Source of the DNA: Paenibacillus koleovorans NBRC 103111
GTDB taxonomy: Bacteria > Bacillota > Bacilli > Paenibacillales > NBRC-103111
Direction of reading: 5' to 3'
Length of the DNA stretch: 64,000 nt
Assembly: GCF_004000845.1 (NCBI RefSeq)
Contig: NZ_BIMA01000025.1
Location: forward strand, 1-64,000
Made by a program: the position numbers and the translations under genes. Shown one piece after another: positions 17,486 through 25,804 of the stretch (its first letter is position 1; every line of letters starts with the position of its first letter). Below the pieces are notes generated by a model. The model had not been told where the DNA came from. It worked only from the letters and a program-made list of their open reading frames with translations, and did not search any database.

Positions 17486-18385
17486 TTGAAGGACCAATCC
17501 ATCTCATATCGAGTGTTTATTCGGGTCAATTATTTGATCCTGACTTTGGCCGGGCTTGCTACGGTCTACCCGTATCTAAACGTGCTGGCAATCGCCTTGA
17601 ACGATGCGTCGGATAGCGCCAAGGGCGGCATTTACTTGTGGCCGCGGGTCCCCACATGGGACAATTTCAAGCTGGTGCTGGGGTCGGATGCGATTGTGAC
17701 GGCCGCGATCAATTCGGTGGGACGGGTGCTGATCGGCACCACGCTGGCACTGATGACACAATTCGCGGCGGCGTATGCGTTCACCCGCAAGGATCTGCCT
17801 GGAAGGACGCAGCTCTTAATTTTCTTAACGATTCCGATGTTCTTCAGTGGAGGTCTGATTCCACAATACATTCTTTATTCGAAAATTCACTTCATTAATA
17901 GCTTTCTGGTGTACGTCATCCCGGGTGTGTTCAGCTTCTTCAACATGATCGTAATTCGGACTTATATGAATACGATTCCACCGAGTTTGGAGGAGTCCGC
18001 CAAGATAGACGGGGCTTCGGAAATTACGATCTTTTATCGCATCATGTTGCCGCTGTCCAAACCGATTTTAGCCACGATCGCCTTGTGGGTCGCGGTGTCG
18101 CAATGGAATGACTGGACGACGACGCTGTATTTTATCCTCAATCAGAAGTATTACACCCTCCAGTACATCCTGGTGCAGATGATTAAGGAAGGGGAGCGTG
18201 TGGCCGCGATCATCCAAGAGGCGCAATTGCAGGGGCTGGACACGTCGGCGATCAAAATTCATGCCAGTCCGGAAGCGTTGAAGGCGGCTCAAGTCATTAT
18301 CACCACGCTGCCGATTATCGCGGTCTATCCGTTTCTGCAGAAGTATTTTATCAAAGGCGTCATGATCGGCAGTGTCAAGGAGTAG
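17486..18385 (+). CDS. ABC sugar transporter permease, YtcP type (importer 3)
   Basis: This is the second permease of importer 3, 299 residues, with six membrane segments, the docking loop EESAKIDGASE near residue 169 and the C-terminal pattern IKGVMIGSVKE. The start is a TTG seven bases after AAGGGGG (17472-17478). No in-frame ATG or GTG near this point has comparable spacing. It lies 22 bases after the LplB-type gene. Confidence 0.9.
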   Translation: MKDQSISYRVFIRVNYLILTLAGLATVYPYLNVLAIALNDASDSAKGGIYLWPRVPTWDNFKLVLGSDAIVTAAINSVGRVLIGTTLALMTQFAAAYAFTRKDLPGRTQLLIFLTIPMFFSGGLIPQYILYSKIHFINSFLVYVIPGVFSFFNMIVIRTYMNTIPPSLEESAKIDGASEITIFYRIMLPLSKPILATIALWVAVSQWNDWTTTLYFILNQKYYTLQYILVQMIKEGERVAAIIQEAQLQGLDTSAIKIHASPEALKAAQVIITTLPIIAVYPFLQKYFIKGVMIGSVKE

Positions 18386-18453
18386 CGGGCATAAGCGGGG
18401 CTATCAGGCCGAAGTCGGGTCTTAGCATATATCACTTTAGGGGGATATCCAAA

Positions 18454-20388
18454 ATGGGCAAGTACAAGAAAAAACTGATCCTGGGCAGCGCGCTGCTGCT
18501 CCTCGCGGTTCCGGTGCTGGAGGGGTGCGAGCAAGCGGCTGATAAAGCCACAACCAGTCCCAGTCCTACGGGAACGGCGGCTGCGGCTTACAATGAAATG
18601 AAGGTGTCCGACAGCTCGGAGCTGCCGAATTGGACGGGCAAGGAGCTGAAGCTGACGTATTGGTCCGGGCAAGGAGCGGGCGGGGCGCGCAAAATTGTGA
18701 AGTCGGGCGGGGACGTCGTGAGTCCGGAGGTCTTGCGGGTGACAGGCATCTCGATTGACGAGGACAATTCCTACGACAACGGCGGAGGCCAAACCTTCGA
18801 TCAGAAGCTGGCTCTAGTGAACGCCGCTAACGACTGGCCCAGCATCGTAGTGAATCCCGGCAATTTGAAAGCGCTTGTGGAAAACAATAAAGTGTACGAT
18901 TTGACCGACCTGCTCCCGAAATACGCGCCCAATGTGCTTAAGAAAATACCGAAGGACCTCTCTACGATCTGGAATGATGACGACAGCGTAACGGGCGGGA
19001 AGCCGGGCAAAGTGTATGCCGTGCCTTCGGGGCTGAATGAATCCTCATTAGCCTTGGTGGACTCTACGCTGGACAAGGACAAGTATTCGGTTTACCCGCT
19101 GTCTTTGCCTCCGGAGGCGAAAGGGTTTGTCGTAGTGCGGGACGATATCCTGAAGAAGCTGTACCCCAACGCCAAAACGCAAAAGCAAATCGAAGAGCTG
19201 TACTTGAAAAATGGGAAGTTTACGAAGGAAGAGATTTTCGATGTGCCGATCAACAGCAAGAAGGACTTTATACAGATGTTGTACGACATCAAACAGTTGG
19301 GGATCAAGGAAGGCAATCAGGAAGTATTCCCGTCCTATGCCTTCGCGGGACAGGACAACTGGAACCTGGTGAACGTCCTGCAGGGCTGGCTGGATGGCCG
19401 GTTCACGACGAGCAACTATTTCAGCTACTTCAACAAGAAGACCCAGAAGTTCGAATATTTATTCAAAACGCCGCAGTTCAAAGAGTCGTTGCTGACCTGG
19501 AATAAGCTGATGCGGGACGGGATTTTCTCCAAAGAATCCTTCATCGATTCCTATCAGGTATTCACCGAGAAGGCGAATAAAGGCTTGTACGCCGTCTTGT
19601 ACGGCGGAACGGACGGCGCGGCCCAGAACGCTCAATTCGAGAAGGACGGCAAGCCGTACCGCTACCGGAAGGTGTACTTGAACATTCCGCTCCAGGCGGA
19701 TACGTATCCGGTTTATGCCAAGATGCCGACGCAGACGCTCTCAATTGCTATTTTCAAGGATAAGGTCAAGGAAGAGGATGTGCCGCAAATTCTGAAATGG
19801 ATCGACTTCATGGTCTCGGATACCGGGGAGAAGCTGTCCGCATGGGGGCCGAAATCAGCCGGCTTGTGGGACGAAACGAACGGCAAGCGTCTGTTCAAGG
19901 ACAAGGACCTGGAGGCGTATATGCTGGCCGGTACGGCTACGGACAAAGCCATCTTCTACAATCTAAGGAATGGTATCAACTCCAGCAATATGCCGAATGG
20001 CGGCATGATGCCTACGTACATGAGGCTGGGGGCCAGCAAATTCGCACCGGCGGTCGCCTACGACAAGAAGTTGATTGCTACAGCCGCGAATACGTACTTC
20101 CGGGCGGGGTTGGTGGAGAATACCGAGTACGTGTTATCCCGGGCCCCTCAATTCTACAGCTATACAGCTGCGGTTCCCGATGCAGACAAAGCCTGGAAAG
20201 CAAGAACCGGCGGATTCGAGCAGCCGCTGACTCGGGTCATGACCGCGGACAATGACGCTCAGTTCGATAAGCTGTTCGCCGATTTCCTGGCCACGGCTGA
20301 GAAGTATGGGTACACCGACAATTTGCTGCCGCAAATTTGGTCGATCTTCGAGAAGCAGAACGCCGACCTGATGAAAAACTTGAAATAA
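18454..20388 (+). CDS. Extracellular sugar-binding lipoprotein, long form (importer 3)
   Basis: This is the solute-binding lipoprotein of importer 3. At 644 residues it is about 120 longer than the other binding proteins in the window, which suggests extra loops or a larger ligand. The signal peptide ends in LEGC with lipidated Cys25, followed by an Ala/Thr/Ser/Pro linker. AGGGGG lies about nine bases before the ATG. A strong terminator hairpin follows the stop. The catabolic genes likely to match this importer are those beyond the two-component system, from 25058 on. Confidence 0.88.
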   Translation: MGKYKKKLILGSALLLLAVPVLEGCEQAADKATTSPSPTGTAAAAYNEMKVSDSSELPNWTGKELKLTYWSGQGAGGARKIVKSGGDVVSPEVLRVTGISIDEDNSYDNGGGQTFDQKLALVNAANDWPSIVVNPGNLKALVENNKVYDLTDLLPKYAPNVLKKIPKDLSTIWNDDDSVTGGKPGKVYAVPSGLNESSLALVDSTLDKDKYSVYPLSLPPEAKGFVVVRDDILKKLYPNAKTQKQIEELYLKNGKFTKEEIFDVPINSKKDFIQMLYDIKQLGIKEGNQEVFPSYAFAGQDNWNLVNVLQGWLDGRFTTSNYFSYFNKKTQKFEYLFKTPQFKESLLTWNKLMRDGIFSKESFIDSYQVFTEKANKGLYAVLYGGTDGAAQNAQFEKDGKPYRYRKVYLNIPLQADTYPVYAKMPTQTLSIAIFKDKVKEEDVPQILKWIDFMVSDTGEKLSAWGPKSAGLWDETNGKRLFKDKDLEAYMLAGTATDKAIFYNLRNGINSSNMPNGGMMPTYMRLGASKFAPAVAYDKKLIATAANTYFRAGLVENTEYVLSRAPQFYSYTAAVPDADKAWKARTGGFEQPLTRVMTADNDAQFDKLFADFLATAEKYGYTDNLLPQIWSIFEKQNADLMKNLK

Positions 20389-20409
20389 GCTTTCGATTTC
20401 GCTCACACA

Positions 20410-20444
20410 CCGAAAGACCCGTCCAGCCCGGACGGGTCTTTCGG
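20410..20444. terminator. Strong hairpin terminator after importer 3
   Basis: A perfect 15-bp stem (CCGAAAGACCCGTCC, 20410-20424; GGACGGGTCTTTCGG, 20430-20444) encloses a 5-base loop, 21 bases after the binding-protein stop. The T-rich part is within the descending stem. It ends the importer 3 transcript. Confidence 0.8.
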
Positions 20445-20526
20445 TACGGAAGCATGGGGGACCTTTCAATAGGCTGTAGTGAAGGCGAGACCGGACGGTT
20501 ACAAGGAGTCCCTGCCTTGTGGTCTG

Positions 20527-20778
20527 CATCGTATCTTTCAGCTCAAACCCCTACGTTCGCAGCACCCCCTCCCGTCTCCGGCCAAGTAACCATCGTAACT
20601 TTCAGCTCTACCCCCTACGTCGAAGCACCCCCTCTGTCTCCGGCCGTAACGCATCGTAACTTTCAGCTCTATCCCCTACGTTCGCAGTACCCCCTCCCGT
20701 CTCCGGCCGTAATGCATCTTAACTTTCAGCTCTACCCCCTACGATCGCGGCACCCCCTCCCGTCTCTGGCCAAGTAAC
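20527..20778. repeat. Four tandem copies of a ~63-bp intergenic repeat
   Basis: Units start at 20527, 20591, 20652 and 20715 and are 64, 61, 63 and 64 bases long. Each begins with CATCGTAACTTTCAGCTC, continues through a CCCCTACG core and a CACCCCCTCCCGTCTCCGGCC tract interrupted by variation, and ends in GTAAC or a variant. Copies differ by substitutions and short indels. There are no unique spacers, so this is not a CRISPR array. No open frame is maintained across units because the lengths differ. Confidence 0.85.
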
Positions 20779-21038
20779 TTTGCCTCCTGGTCCTCACCCA
20801 CACTCTAGTCCGACAGCTGAGGCAAACACGGACAGAGAACGAAAGGTGGCTAATACCAAACAAAAGTTTGCTATATTTCGGGTAAAAGCGGTGGACGGCC
20901 GCATAACAAACAGATATTCGTTATTAACAAACTTGTTACGGGCATTAGCGGGGGCTGGGTTTGGTATTGTTCGGGTGAAGGGGGCGGAAAATCGGAATGG
21001 TTGCACAAACGGAACTCTACCGCCTCGTATTGACAAGT
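20779..21038. other. Intergenic stretch without recognisable content
   Basis: Between the tandem repeat and the next repeat family there are about 260 bases with several short open frames but no ribosome site, recognisable protein pattern or stable hairpin. It is treated as non-coding. Confidence 0.4.
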
Positions 21039-21209
21039 GATCGAACAAGATTTGTATGATAAGAAGGTTGAAGGGTCGTCAAATGTAAGCTATCCAACAA
21101 GATTTGTAGGATTACAAGGTAAAACCGGTCTCTCCATGCGTGCTATCCAACCATTTTGTATGATAACAAGGAAAACAGTCTCATGAGACTATCCAACAAC
21201 GATTTGGAT
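21039..21209. repeat. Four degenerate copies of a CTATCCAACAAGATTTGTATGAT element
   Basis: Related sequences start at about 21041, 21090, 21143 and 21188. The shared core is CTATCCAACAAGATTTGTA followed by KGATNACAAGG, eroding towards the last copy. Spacing is about 45-53 bases. They are non-coding and lie downstream of the tandem array in the same gap. Confidence 0.6.
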
Positions 21210-21221
21210 CGTGAATATCGT

Positions 21222-21409
21222 GAATAGCGTTTTGAAAACACCTTATTTGCCCGTCTGGCAGAAATCGGAAGAATAGCGTTATGGCCTAGCGTTATTCTGG
21301 CCTGAACGACCTGATTTCGCTCTTTTTGGTCGAAATAGCGTTATTTCGTAGCGTTATTTTGAGCTGGAACAGTCGAGTGGAGCAAATAGCTTTATGGCAG
21401 ACCCTTATT
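21222..21409. repeat. Four copies of an AATAGCGTTAT...GCGTTATT element
   Basis: Copies lie at about 21223-21248, 21272-21296, 21334-21358 and 21385-21409. The typical unit is AATAGCGTTAT, four to six variable bases, then AGCGTTATT, about 25 bases in all. The units are spaced 50-62 bases apart. They are AT-richer than the surrounding genes and have no coding signal. Confidence 0.6.
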
Positions 21410-21452
21410 TGGTATCGCCCGCCATGGACAGGCTTCTGAAAGGGGGCCTGTC

Positions 21453-21525
21453 CTCCCCACGCGCAAACTGAACTCTTTCGCCGAGTACCATCAGGGGGAT
21501 CTTCCCTGATGGATTGTCTTATCAG
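21453..21525. repeat. Dispersed repeat with terminator-like hairpin, copy 1
   Basis: It starts CTCCCCACGCGCAAACTGAACTC and ends in a hairpin whose 9-bp arms (CCATCAGGG 21488-21496, CCCTGATGG 21504-21512) enclose GGATCTT, followed by TTGTCTTATC. A closely similar element occurs at 37309-37380. Here the hairpin lies 19 bases beyond the stop of the minus-strand sensor kinase and can terminate that transcript. Confidence 0.6.
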
Positions 21526-21530
21526 TGTGT

Positions 21531-23246
21531 TCAAGGCCGATGGACAAGCTTCGGCAGCACGATCGTGACTCGCGTCCCCTCGTCCAGCTGGCTGGCGATG
21601 CTGACGCCGTACTCCGGGCCGAAGTAAGTCTGAATGCGATGATGCACGTTCTTGATCCCATAGCCGCTATTCACGGCGTCCGCTTCGAAGTCGAGCAGGG
21701 TGGCGAGCTTGTCCGGATCGATGCCGATCCCATTGTCTGCTACCGTAAGCACGATGCGGTCCTGTTCTTCGACTGCGGTAATCCGAAGAATACCTCCGTG
21801 CTGCCGGCCGTTAATGCCGTGAAGAATGGCGTTTTCTACAATCGGCTGCAGGATGTTTTTTAACGTGTAGTACTCTTGCACGGAGTCTTCCACCACAATC
21901 TCGGATTGGAAATCGGAGTTGTAGGCGAACCTTTGAATCTTGATATACTCCTCATTCATCTGGATTTCTTCGGCCATCCTCAAGGTTGTATTCCCTTTAC
22001 TCAACACGATCCGATAGTACTTGACGAGCGAATCGATTACCTGGGCCAGCTTCTTGTCGGAGTAAGTCCAGCGGATGGTCGACAGCGTATTATACAAGAA
22101 ATGAGGGTTGATATTCGCTTGCAGGACTTCGACCTCCAGGAGCCGTTTTTTGACTTCATAGTCGCTGAGCTGCCTGTAGTCCTGTTGGATTTTCTGGACG
22201 AGTTCAATGAATTTTTGCTCGATCAGAGTGAATTCGTTGTTCTTGGGCTCCGCTTCGGGGCTGCCGGGCAGCGGATGCGCCAAGCGCACATGCTCCACCA
22301 GATGGGCCAGCTTCTTGGTGAGCGAGAAGGAAACCATGCGGATCGTCAGCGCAATGGCGATCAGGACCAGGAGCAGCACCAGCAAGGATATCCAGCTGTA
22401 GGTCAGAGTCGTCCGCTTCAGGGGATCGGTGCTCAGGAACAGGACGCTGCGGTCCCGGCTTACCTGCGACTGGGTATCGGTCACCAAGAAGTCGGCTGTC
22501 CCCCTGCGCTCGACAAACGCCTCGTACACTTGCATCGCCTTGCGGGAGTCGAGGTCCTTCGCGGTCGCATACACAAGGGGTCCGCCATCATGCGGAATAT
22601 AAGCGATGAAGCTTTTATCCGGGAGATTCTGCACCAACAAGTCCGTGATTTTATGCAGGGGGATGCTGATGCGCAGGATGCCGTATCTCGAATTGATGGA
22701 GTCGAGCTTGGAATAAATGTTGATCGACTCCGAGTCGGAGCGGAACACGATTTCGTTCTCGCGCAGCGCCTCCAGATCCTTTCTCACGGACTCGTCCAGC
22801 TGCTGGGTTTGGTAAACGAAGGGCCCGAAGAACGTGAATTCATTGTTGGTGTACACCGAAATTTTGGTCCCCAAGGTATCCGCTTCGAGAACCCCCAGCA
22901 AGTCCGCGACGATCTGATAGTTGGTCACGATTCCCAGCAAGGGGTCGTTTCGGTTGGCCGCGACGATCTCCTTCAAGAACCGGTTGTTGATGATATAGTT
23001 GATTTTCTGCACGTTGTAGTAATAGAACTTATCGAGCTCCGTGATGCGGGCCTCCAGCTGCAAAGCCGCTTCCTGTCTGAAATGGTCCTTGTAGGAATGA
23101 ACCGATGTCCAGATGATAAAGAAGCTCAATCCCGCGATCGGGATAATGGCAAAGCCGAGGATGACGAACATCACCTTCTGACGATAGCTGAGGCGGCTTC
23201 GAAGCCGCGATAGGATTTTATGAAAACGCGCCCTCAGCCCGCTCAC
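21531..23246 (-). CDS. Sensor histidine kinase, YesM type
   Basis: This is a membrane sensor kinase of the LytS/YesM class, 571 residues. One membrane segment is at residues 25-47, an extracytoplasmic sensing domain spans about 48-283, and a second membrane segment and HAMP-like linker cover about 284-355. The His_kinase domain has NINPHFLYNT with phospho-accepting His382. The ATPase domain has the N-box Asn472 (PIVENAI) and the G-box DNGIGID (504-510). The GTG start overlaps the stop of the response regulator gene (GTGA), so the pair is translationally coupled. It probably senses the sugar used by the operon starting at 25058 or by importer 3. Confidence 0.92.
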   Translation of the reverse strand: MSGLRARFHKILSRLRSRLSYRQKVMFVILGFAIIPIAGLSFFIIWTSVHSYKDHFRQEAALQLEARITELDKFYYYNVQKINYIINNRFLKEIVAANRNDPLLGIVTNYQIVADLLGVLEADTLGTKISVYTNNEFTFFGPFVYQTQQLDESVRKDLEALRENEIVFRSDSESINIYSKLDSINSRYGILRISIPLHKITDLLVQNLPDKSFIAYIPHDGGPLVYATAKDLDSRKAMQVYEAFVERRGTADFLVTDTQSQVSRDRSVLFLSTDPLKRTTLTYSWISLLVLLLVLIAIALTIRMVSFSLTKKLAHLVEHVRLAHPLPGSPEAEPKNNEFTLIEQKFIELVQKIQQDYRQLSDYEVKKRLLEVEVLQANINPHFLYNTLSTIRWTYSDKKLAQVIDSLVKYYRIVLSKGNTTLRMAEEIQMNEEYIKIQRFAYNSDFQSEIVVEDSVQEYYTLKNILQPIVENAILHGINGRQHGGILRITAVEEQDRIVLTVADNGIGIDPDKLATLLDFEADAVNSGYGIKNVHHRIQTYFGPEYGVSIASQLDEGTRVTIVLPKLVHRP

Positions 23247-24865
23247 TTGTGGTTCCCCGCATACTTCGTTTTGAATTCTTGAGGGCTCAGGCCCGAATAT
23301 TTCTTGAACAGCAGGCAGAAATGCGATTTATTCGAGTAGCCCACCTGCTCAGCCACGGCATAAATGCGCGCGCTCGGGTCGCGAAGCAGCATTTTGGCGA
23401 CTTCCACGCGGTATTCGATCAAGGAATCGAAGATGGTTTTCCCGGTCACTTTCTTGAACGTGCTGTTGGCATGGCTGACGCTGGAGAAAATCGACTTGGC
23501 GATCTCGTTCACCGTCAGGGGCTCGTGGTACCGGGCTTTGATGATTTGCTTAATGTCCTCCACTACCCGCGAGTATTCCGTCTTGCGATCGATGTGCAGG
23601 AAGTGAATCACCGTATCGAATATATCGGAAAGCCAGCTCCTAACCTCCTGCACGGTCTCGAATTCGCTCAGCTTGCTCCAGATGGCGATTTCATTCCCGA
23701 ACACCTTGCTGAACGACTCGTTCATCTCGAGCAGCTGGATTTGCATAATGTTGAGCACGGAATAGACGAAGCTCTTGATATAGCCTTCCGCATACCCGGT
23801 CGAATGGATCTTGATGTAGCGATCGCAGAATTGTTCGATGGACACGCGATCGCCCTCCAACAGCAGCTGCTTGACCTCGTGGAACAGCTCTTTCAAATCG
23901 ACCTGATACTCGAACGATTGCTGCTCGGCGATCTCCTCGTAGAGGATCACGGGATATTGATCGCTGTAATAACCGGACTTCACGGCAATCCGCGACTGCT
24001 TGTACAAGGAGGCCGCCTCGCGGAAGCCGCCTAAGGACGGAGAGCTGATCCCCCAAGCGGAGTGGATGCCCCATCGCTCAAGCAACGATTCCTTCATCGT
24101 TACAACCAAATCCAAGACGGACCCCTCTGGATCCTCTTCGGTGAGAATCAGAAGCGCGTACTCCCTCTCGGCGATTTGAACGGAATAGAGGTGGACCGAA
24201 TCTTGGGCATGCTCCTGAATGACCTTCTTGACGGAGAACGATTCTATGAAAGCCTCGCGAATATCGCTATCGGGACCGGCCGGATGTTCCTGACCGACTA
24301 CGACCGAGACGACATGGAGCCGGTGAGCGGGGGAGACAGGCAGCTGCAGGTACTCCAGCTTGCGGGCGAGCTCCTCCGGTTGCAAGGCCGGTTCGAACAA
24401 TACCTGTCTCAGGAATTGGTCGATCAAGGAGGGACGGGACTGCTCCAGCAGCCTCAACATGTCCTCCCGTTCATCCATCCGAGACAGCTCCGCTTTATGT
24501 TTGGTAACCGCCTTCACAATGGCCTCTTGCAGCTCCTCCGGAATGATCGGCTTCAGAATGTATGATTCCACGTCCAGCTTGATGGCCGACTTGGCGAATT
24601 GGAATTCATCGTGGCAGCTCATGAAAATGGTTTTGTGCGCTTTGCCCTTCCGCCTAAGCTGCTCCACCAGCTCGATCCCGTTCATAACCGGCATGGAGAT
24701 GTCGCAAAGGATAAGGTCGGGCTGCACTTGGTCGATCGCCTCGAGCGCCAGTTTGCCATTGGCATAAGAGCCCACGACCTCGAGCCCCATCCCCGCCCAG
24801 TCCATCGTCCTCTCGATCCCGTTCCGATCCACCGGATTGTCGTCTACGATGATGATTCGCACCAC
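23243..24865 (-). CDS. Response regulator with AraC output domain, YesN type
   Basis: This is the 540-residue partner of the YesM-type kinase. The receiver domain covers residues 1-120 with acidic pocket Asp8/Asp9, phospho-acceptor Asp55 (ILCDISMP) and Lys105. A long linker domain follows, and the C-terminal 105 residues hold two AraC-type helix-turn-helix motifs (LTVNEIAKSIFSSVSHANST and IYAVAEQVGYSNKSHFCLLF). The start is a GTG with AAGGAG some 14 bases upstream; another GTG follows directly. The gene is divergent from the catabolic operon at 25058, and a short palindrome lies in the shared 192-base promoter region, so it probably activates that operon and possibly importer 3. Confidence 0.9.
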   Translation of the reverse strand: MVRIIIVDDNPVDRNGIERTMDWAGMGLEVVGSYANGKLALEAIDQVQPDLILCDISMPVMNGIELVEQLRRKGKAHKTIFMSCHDEFQFAKSAIKLDVESYILKPIIPEELQEAIVKAVTKHKAELSRMDEREDMLRLLEQSRPSLIDQFLRQVLFEPALQPEELARKLEYLQLPVSPAHRLHVVSVVVGQEHPAGPDSDIREAFIESFSVKKVIQEHAQDSVHLYSVQIAEREYALLILTEEDPEGSVLDLVVTMKESLLERWGIHSAWGISSPSLGGFREAASLYKQSRIAVKSGYYSDQYPVILYEEIAEQQSFEYQVDLKELFHEVKQLLLEGDRVSIEQFCDRYIKIHSTGYAEGYIKSFVYSVLNIMQIQLLEMNESFSKVFGNEIAIWSKLSEFETVQEVRSWLSDIFDTVIHFLHIDRKTEYSRVVEDIKQIIKARYHEPLTVNEIAKSIFSSVSHANSTFKKVTGKTIFDSLIEYRVEVAKMLLRDPSARIYAVAEQVGYSNKSHFCLLFKKYSGLSPQEFKTKYAGNHK

Positions 24866-24955
24866 AGCCCATCCCCACTCTCCTTGTTTGGTTCCATCTT
24901 ATCACTCGACCTCACGGAAGTATATTCGCGGCCAGACGAAAAACCGGATCCCCGT

Positions 24956-24970
24956 ATATTTACGAAATAT
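24956..24970. promoter_or_regulatory. Palindrome in the divergent promoter region
   Basis: ATATTT-ACG-AAATAT is a perfect 6-bp inverted repeat, about 100 bases before the creatininase-like gene and about 90 bases before the response-regulator gene. A possible -10 TATGAT for the rightward operon is at 25000-25005. The palindrome is a candidate site for the divergently encoded YesN-type regulator. This is inferred from position. Confidence 0.35.
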
Positions 24971-25057
24971 CCGTACTTTTTTGCGAAAAATCGGAGGCGT
25001 ATGATCAGACGTGAGCCCCTTCGAACCGGGGAGGAACGAGATTGCGAGGGGAACCGA

Positions 25058-25804
25058 ATGAAGCTGATCCACATGAGACCGGAGCAAATCAAGGAGGCGG
25101 TCGGCAGGAATGTCCCCCTGCTGATGGCAGCCGGCGTCGTTGAATATCATGGGCCTCACTTGCCGATCGGGACGGATCTGCTGATCGCGGAGTCGATCGC
25201 CGCTCGCGTGGAGCGACGCTGCGAGTGCGTCCTGGCGCCTTCGTTTCCTTACGGTCCCACGATGGAGTGGGCGGGGGGAAGCGAGGAAGGGGAGATGGAC
25301 TTCGAGCCGGAGCCCTTCGCTCGGTATGTGAAGGAAACGTTGAGGCATTTTCTGAAGATGGGGTTCAAACGGATCTACGTGCTGCAGCATCATGCGGGAC
25401 CGGAAGGGCTTCAATCGCTTTGCATTCGCCAGGCTGCGGCTGCCTTGATCCGAGAAACCGGCTTAGGCTGGGGAGCCGGTTGGGGAAGGAAGCCGAAGGA
25501 GGAGCTGCCCGACCCGAACGTGTTCCGCTCGATTCGGGTCGCCGGGCCCAGCACCTTCTCGGGAAATGTCGATGCCCAGGGCCGGCAGCTTTCCTTCGGC
25601 CACGCCGGTCAAGGGGAGACGGAGTTTATCCTCGCGGACTGGCCTGAAGATGTGGACCTGGCGCGACTCGCCGACATGTCTCCGCTTCCCTACTGGCTGC
25701 GGGATGCCCATAAGGCTGGGCCGGAGCAGGGGGAGCGCTGGCTGGAGTTTTGCACAGCCGGATGGGTCCGGGAGCTTGGCGGGAAGGAGTCAGAGGGATT
25801 ATGA
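25058..25804 (+). CDS. Creatininase-family amidohydrolase-like protein
   Basis: The 248-residue protein matches the creatininase (Arg-utilisation/MftE-like) fold. Metal ligands of the family are visible at the N-terminus: Glu29, His31, His34 and Asp40 in VVEYHGPHLPIGTD. The second metal motif, usually NGHGGN, is altered to QHHAGPEG (His111/112), and GETEF supplies a later glutamate. Family members open cyclic amides or deformylate, so a lactone- or lactam-opening step is possible (inference). GAGGGG at 25046-25051 supports ATG 25058. The stop overlaps the next start as ATGA. It is the first gene of a six-gene cytoplasmic operon. Confidence 0.8.
   Translation: MKLIHMRPEQIKEAVGRNVPLLMAAGVVEYHGPHLPIGTDLLIAESIAARVERRCECVLAPSFPYGPTMEWAGGSEEGEMDFEPEPFARYVKETLRHFLKMGFKRIYVLQHHAGPEGLQSLCIRQAAAALIRETGLGWGAGWGRKPKEELPDPNVFRSIRVAGPSTFSGNVDAQGRQLSFGHAGQGETEFILADWPEDVDLARLADMSPLPYWLRDAHKAGPEQGERWLEFCTAGWVRELGGKESEGL

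Noticed and set aside
20527-20778. Tandem repeats considered as a CRISPR array
   Set aside because: Units of 61-64 bp follow each other directly with no unique spacers, and no cas genes are present.
20779-21038. 86-codon plus-strand frame in the repeat-rich gap
   Set aside because: No ribosome site, composition like the surrounding repeats, no recognisable domain.
21876-23213. 445-codon plus-strand open frame opposite the sensor kinase
   Set aside because: The minus strand encodes a full YesM-type kinase with all motifs; the plus frame has none.
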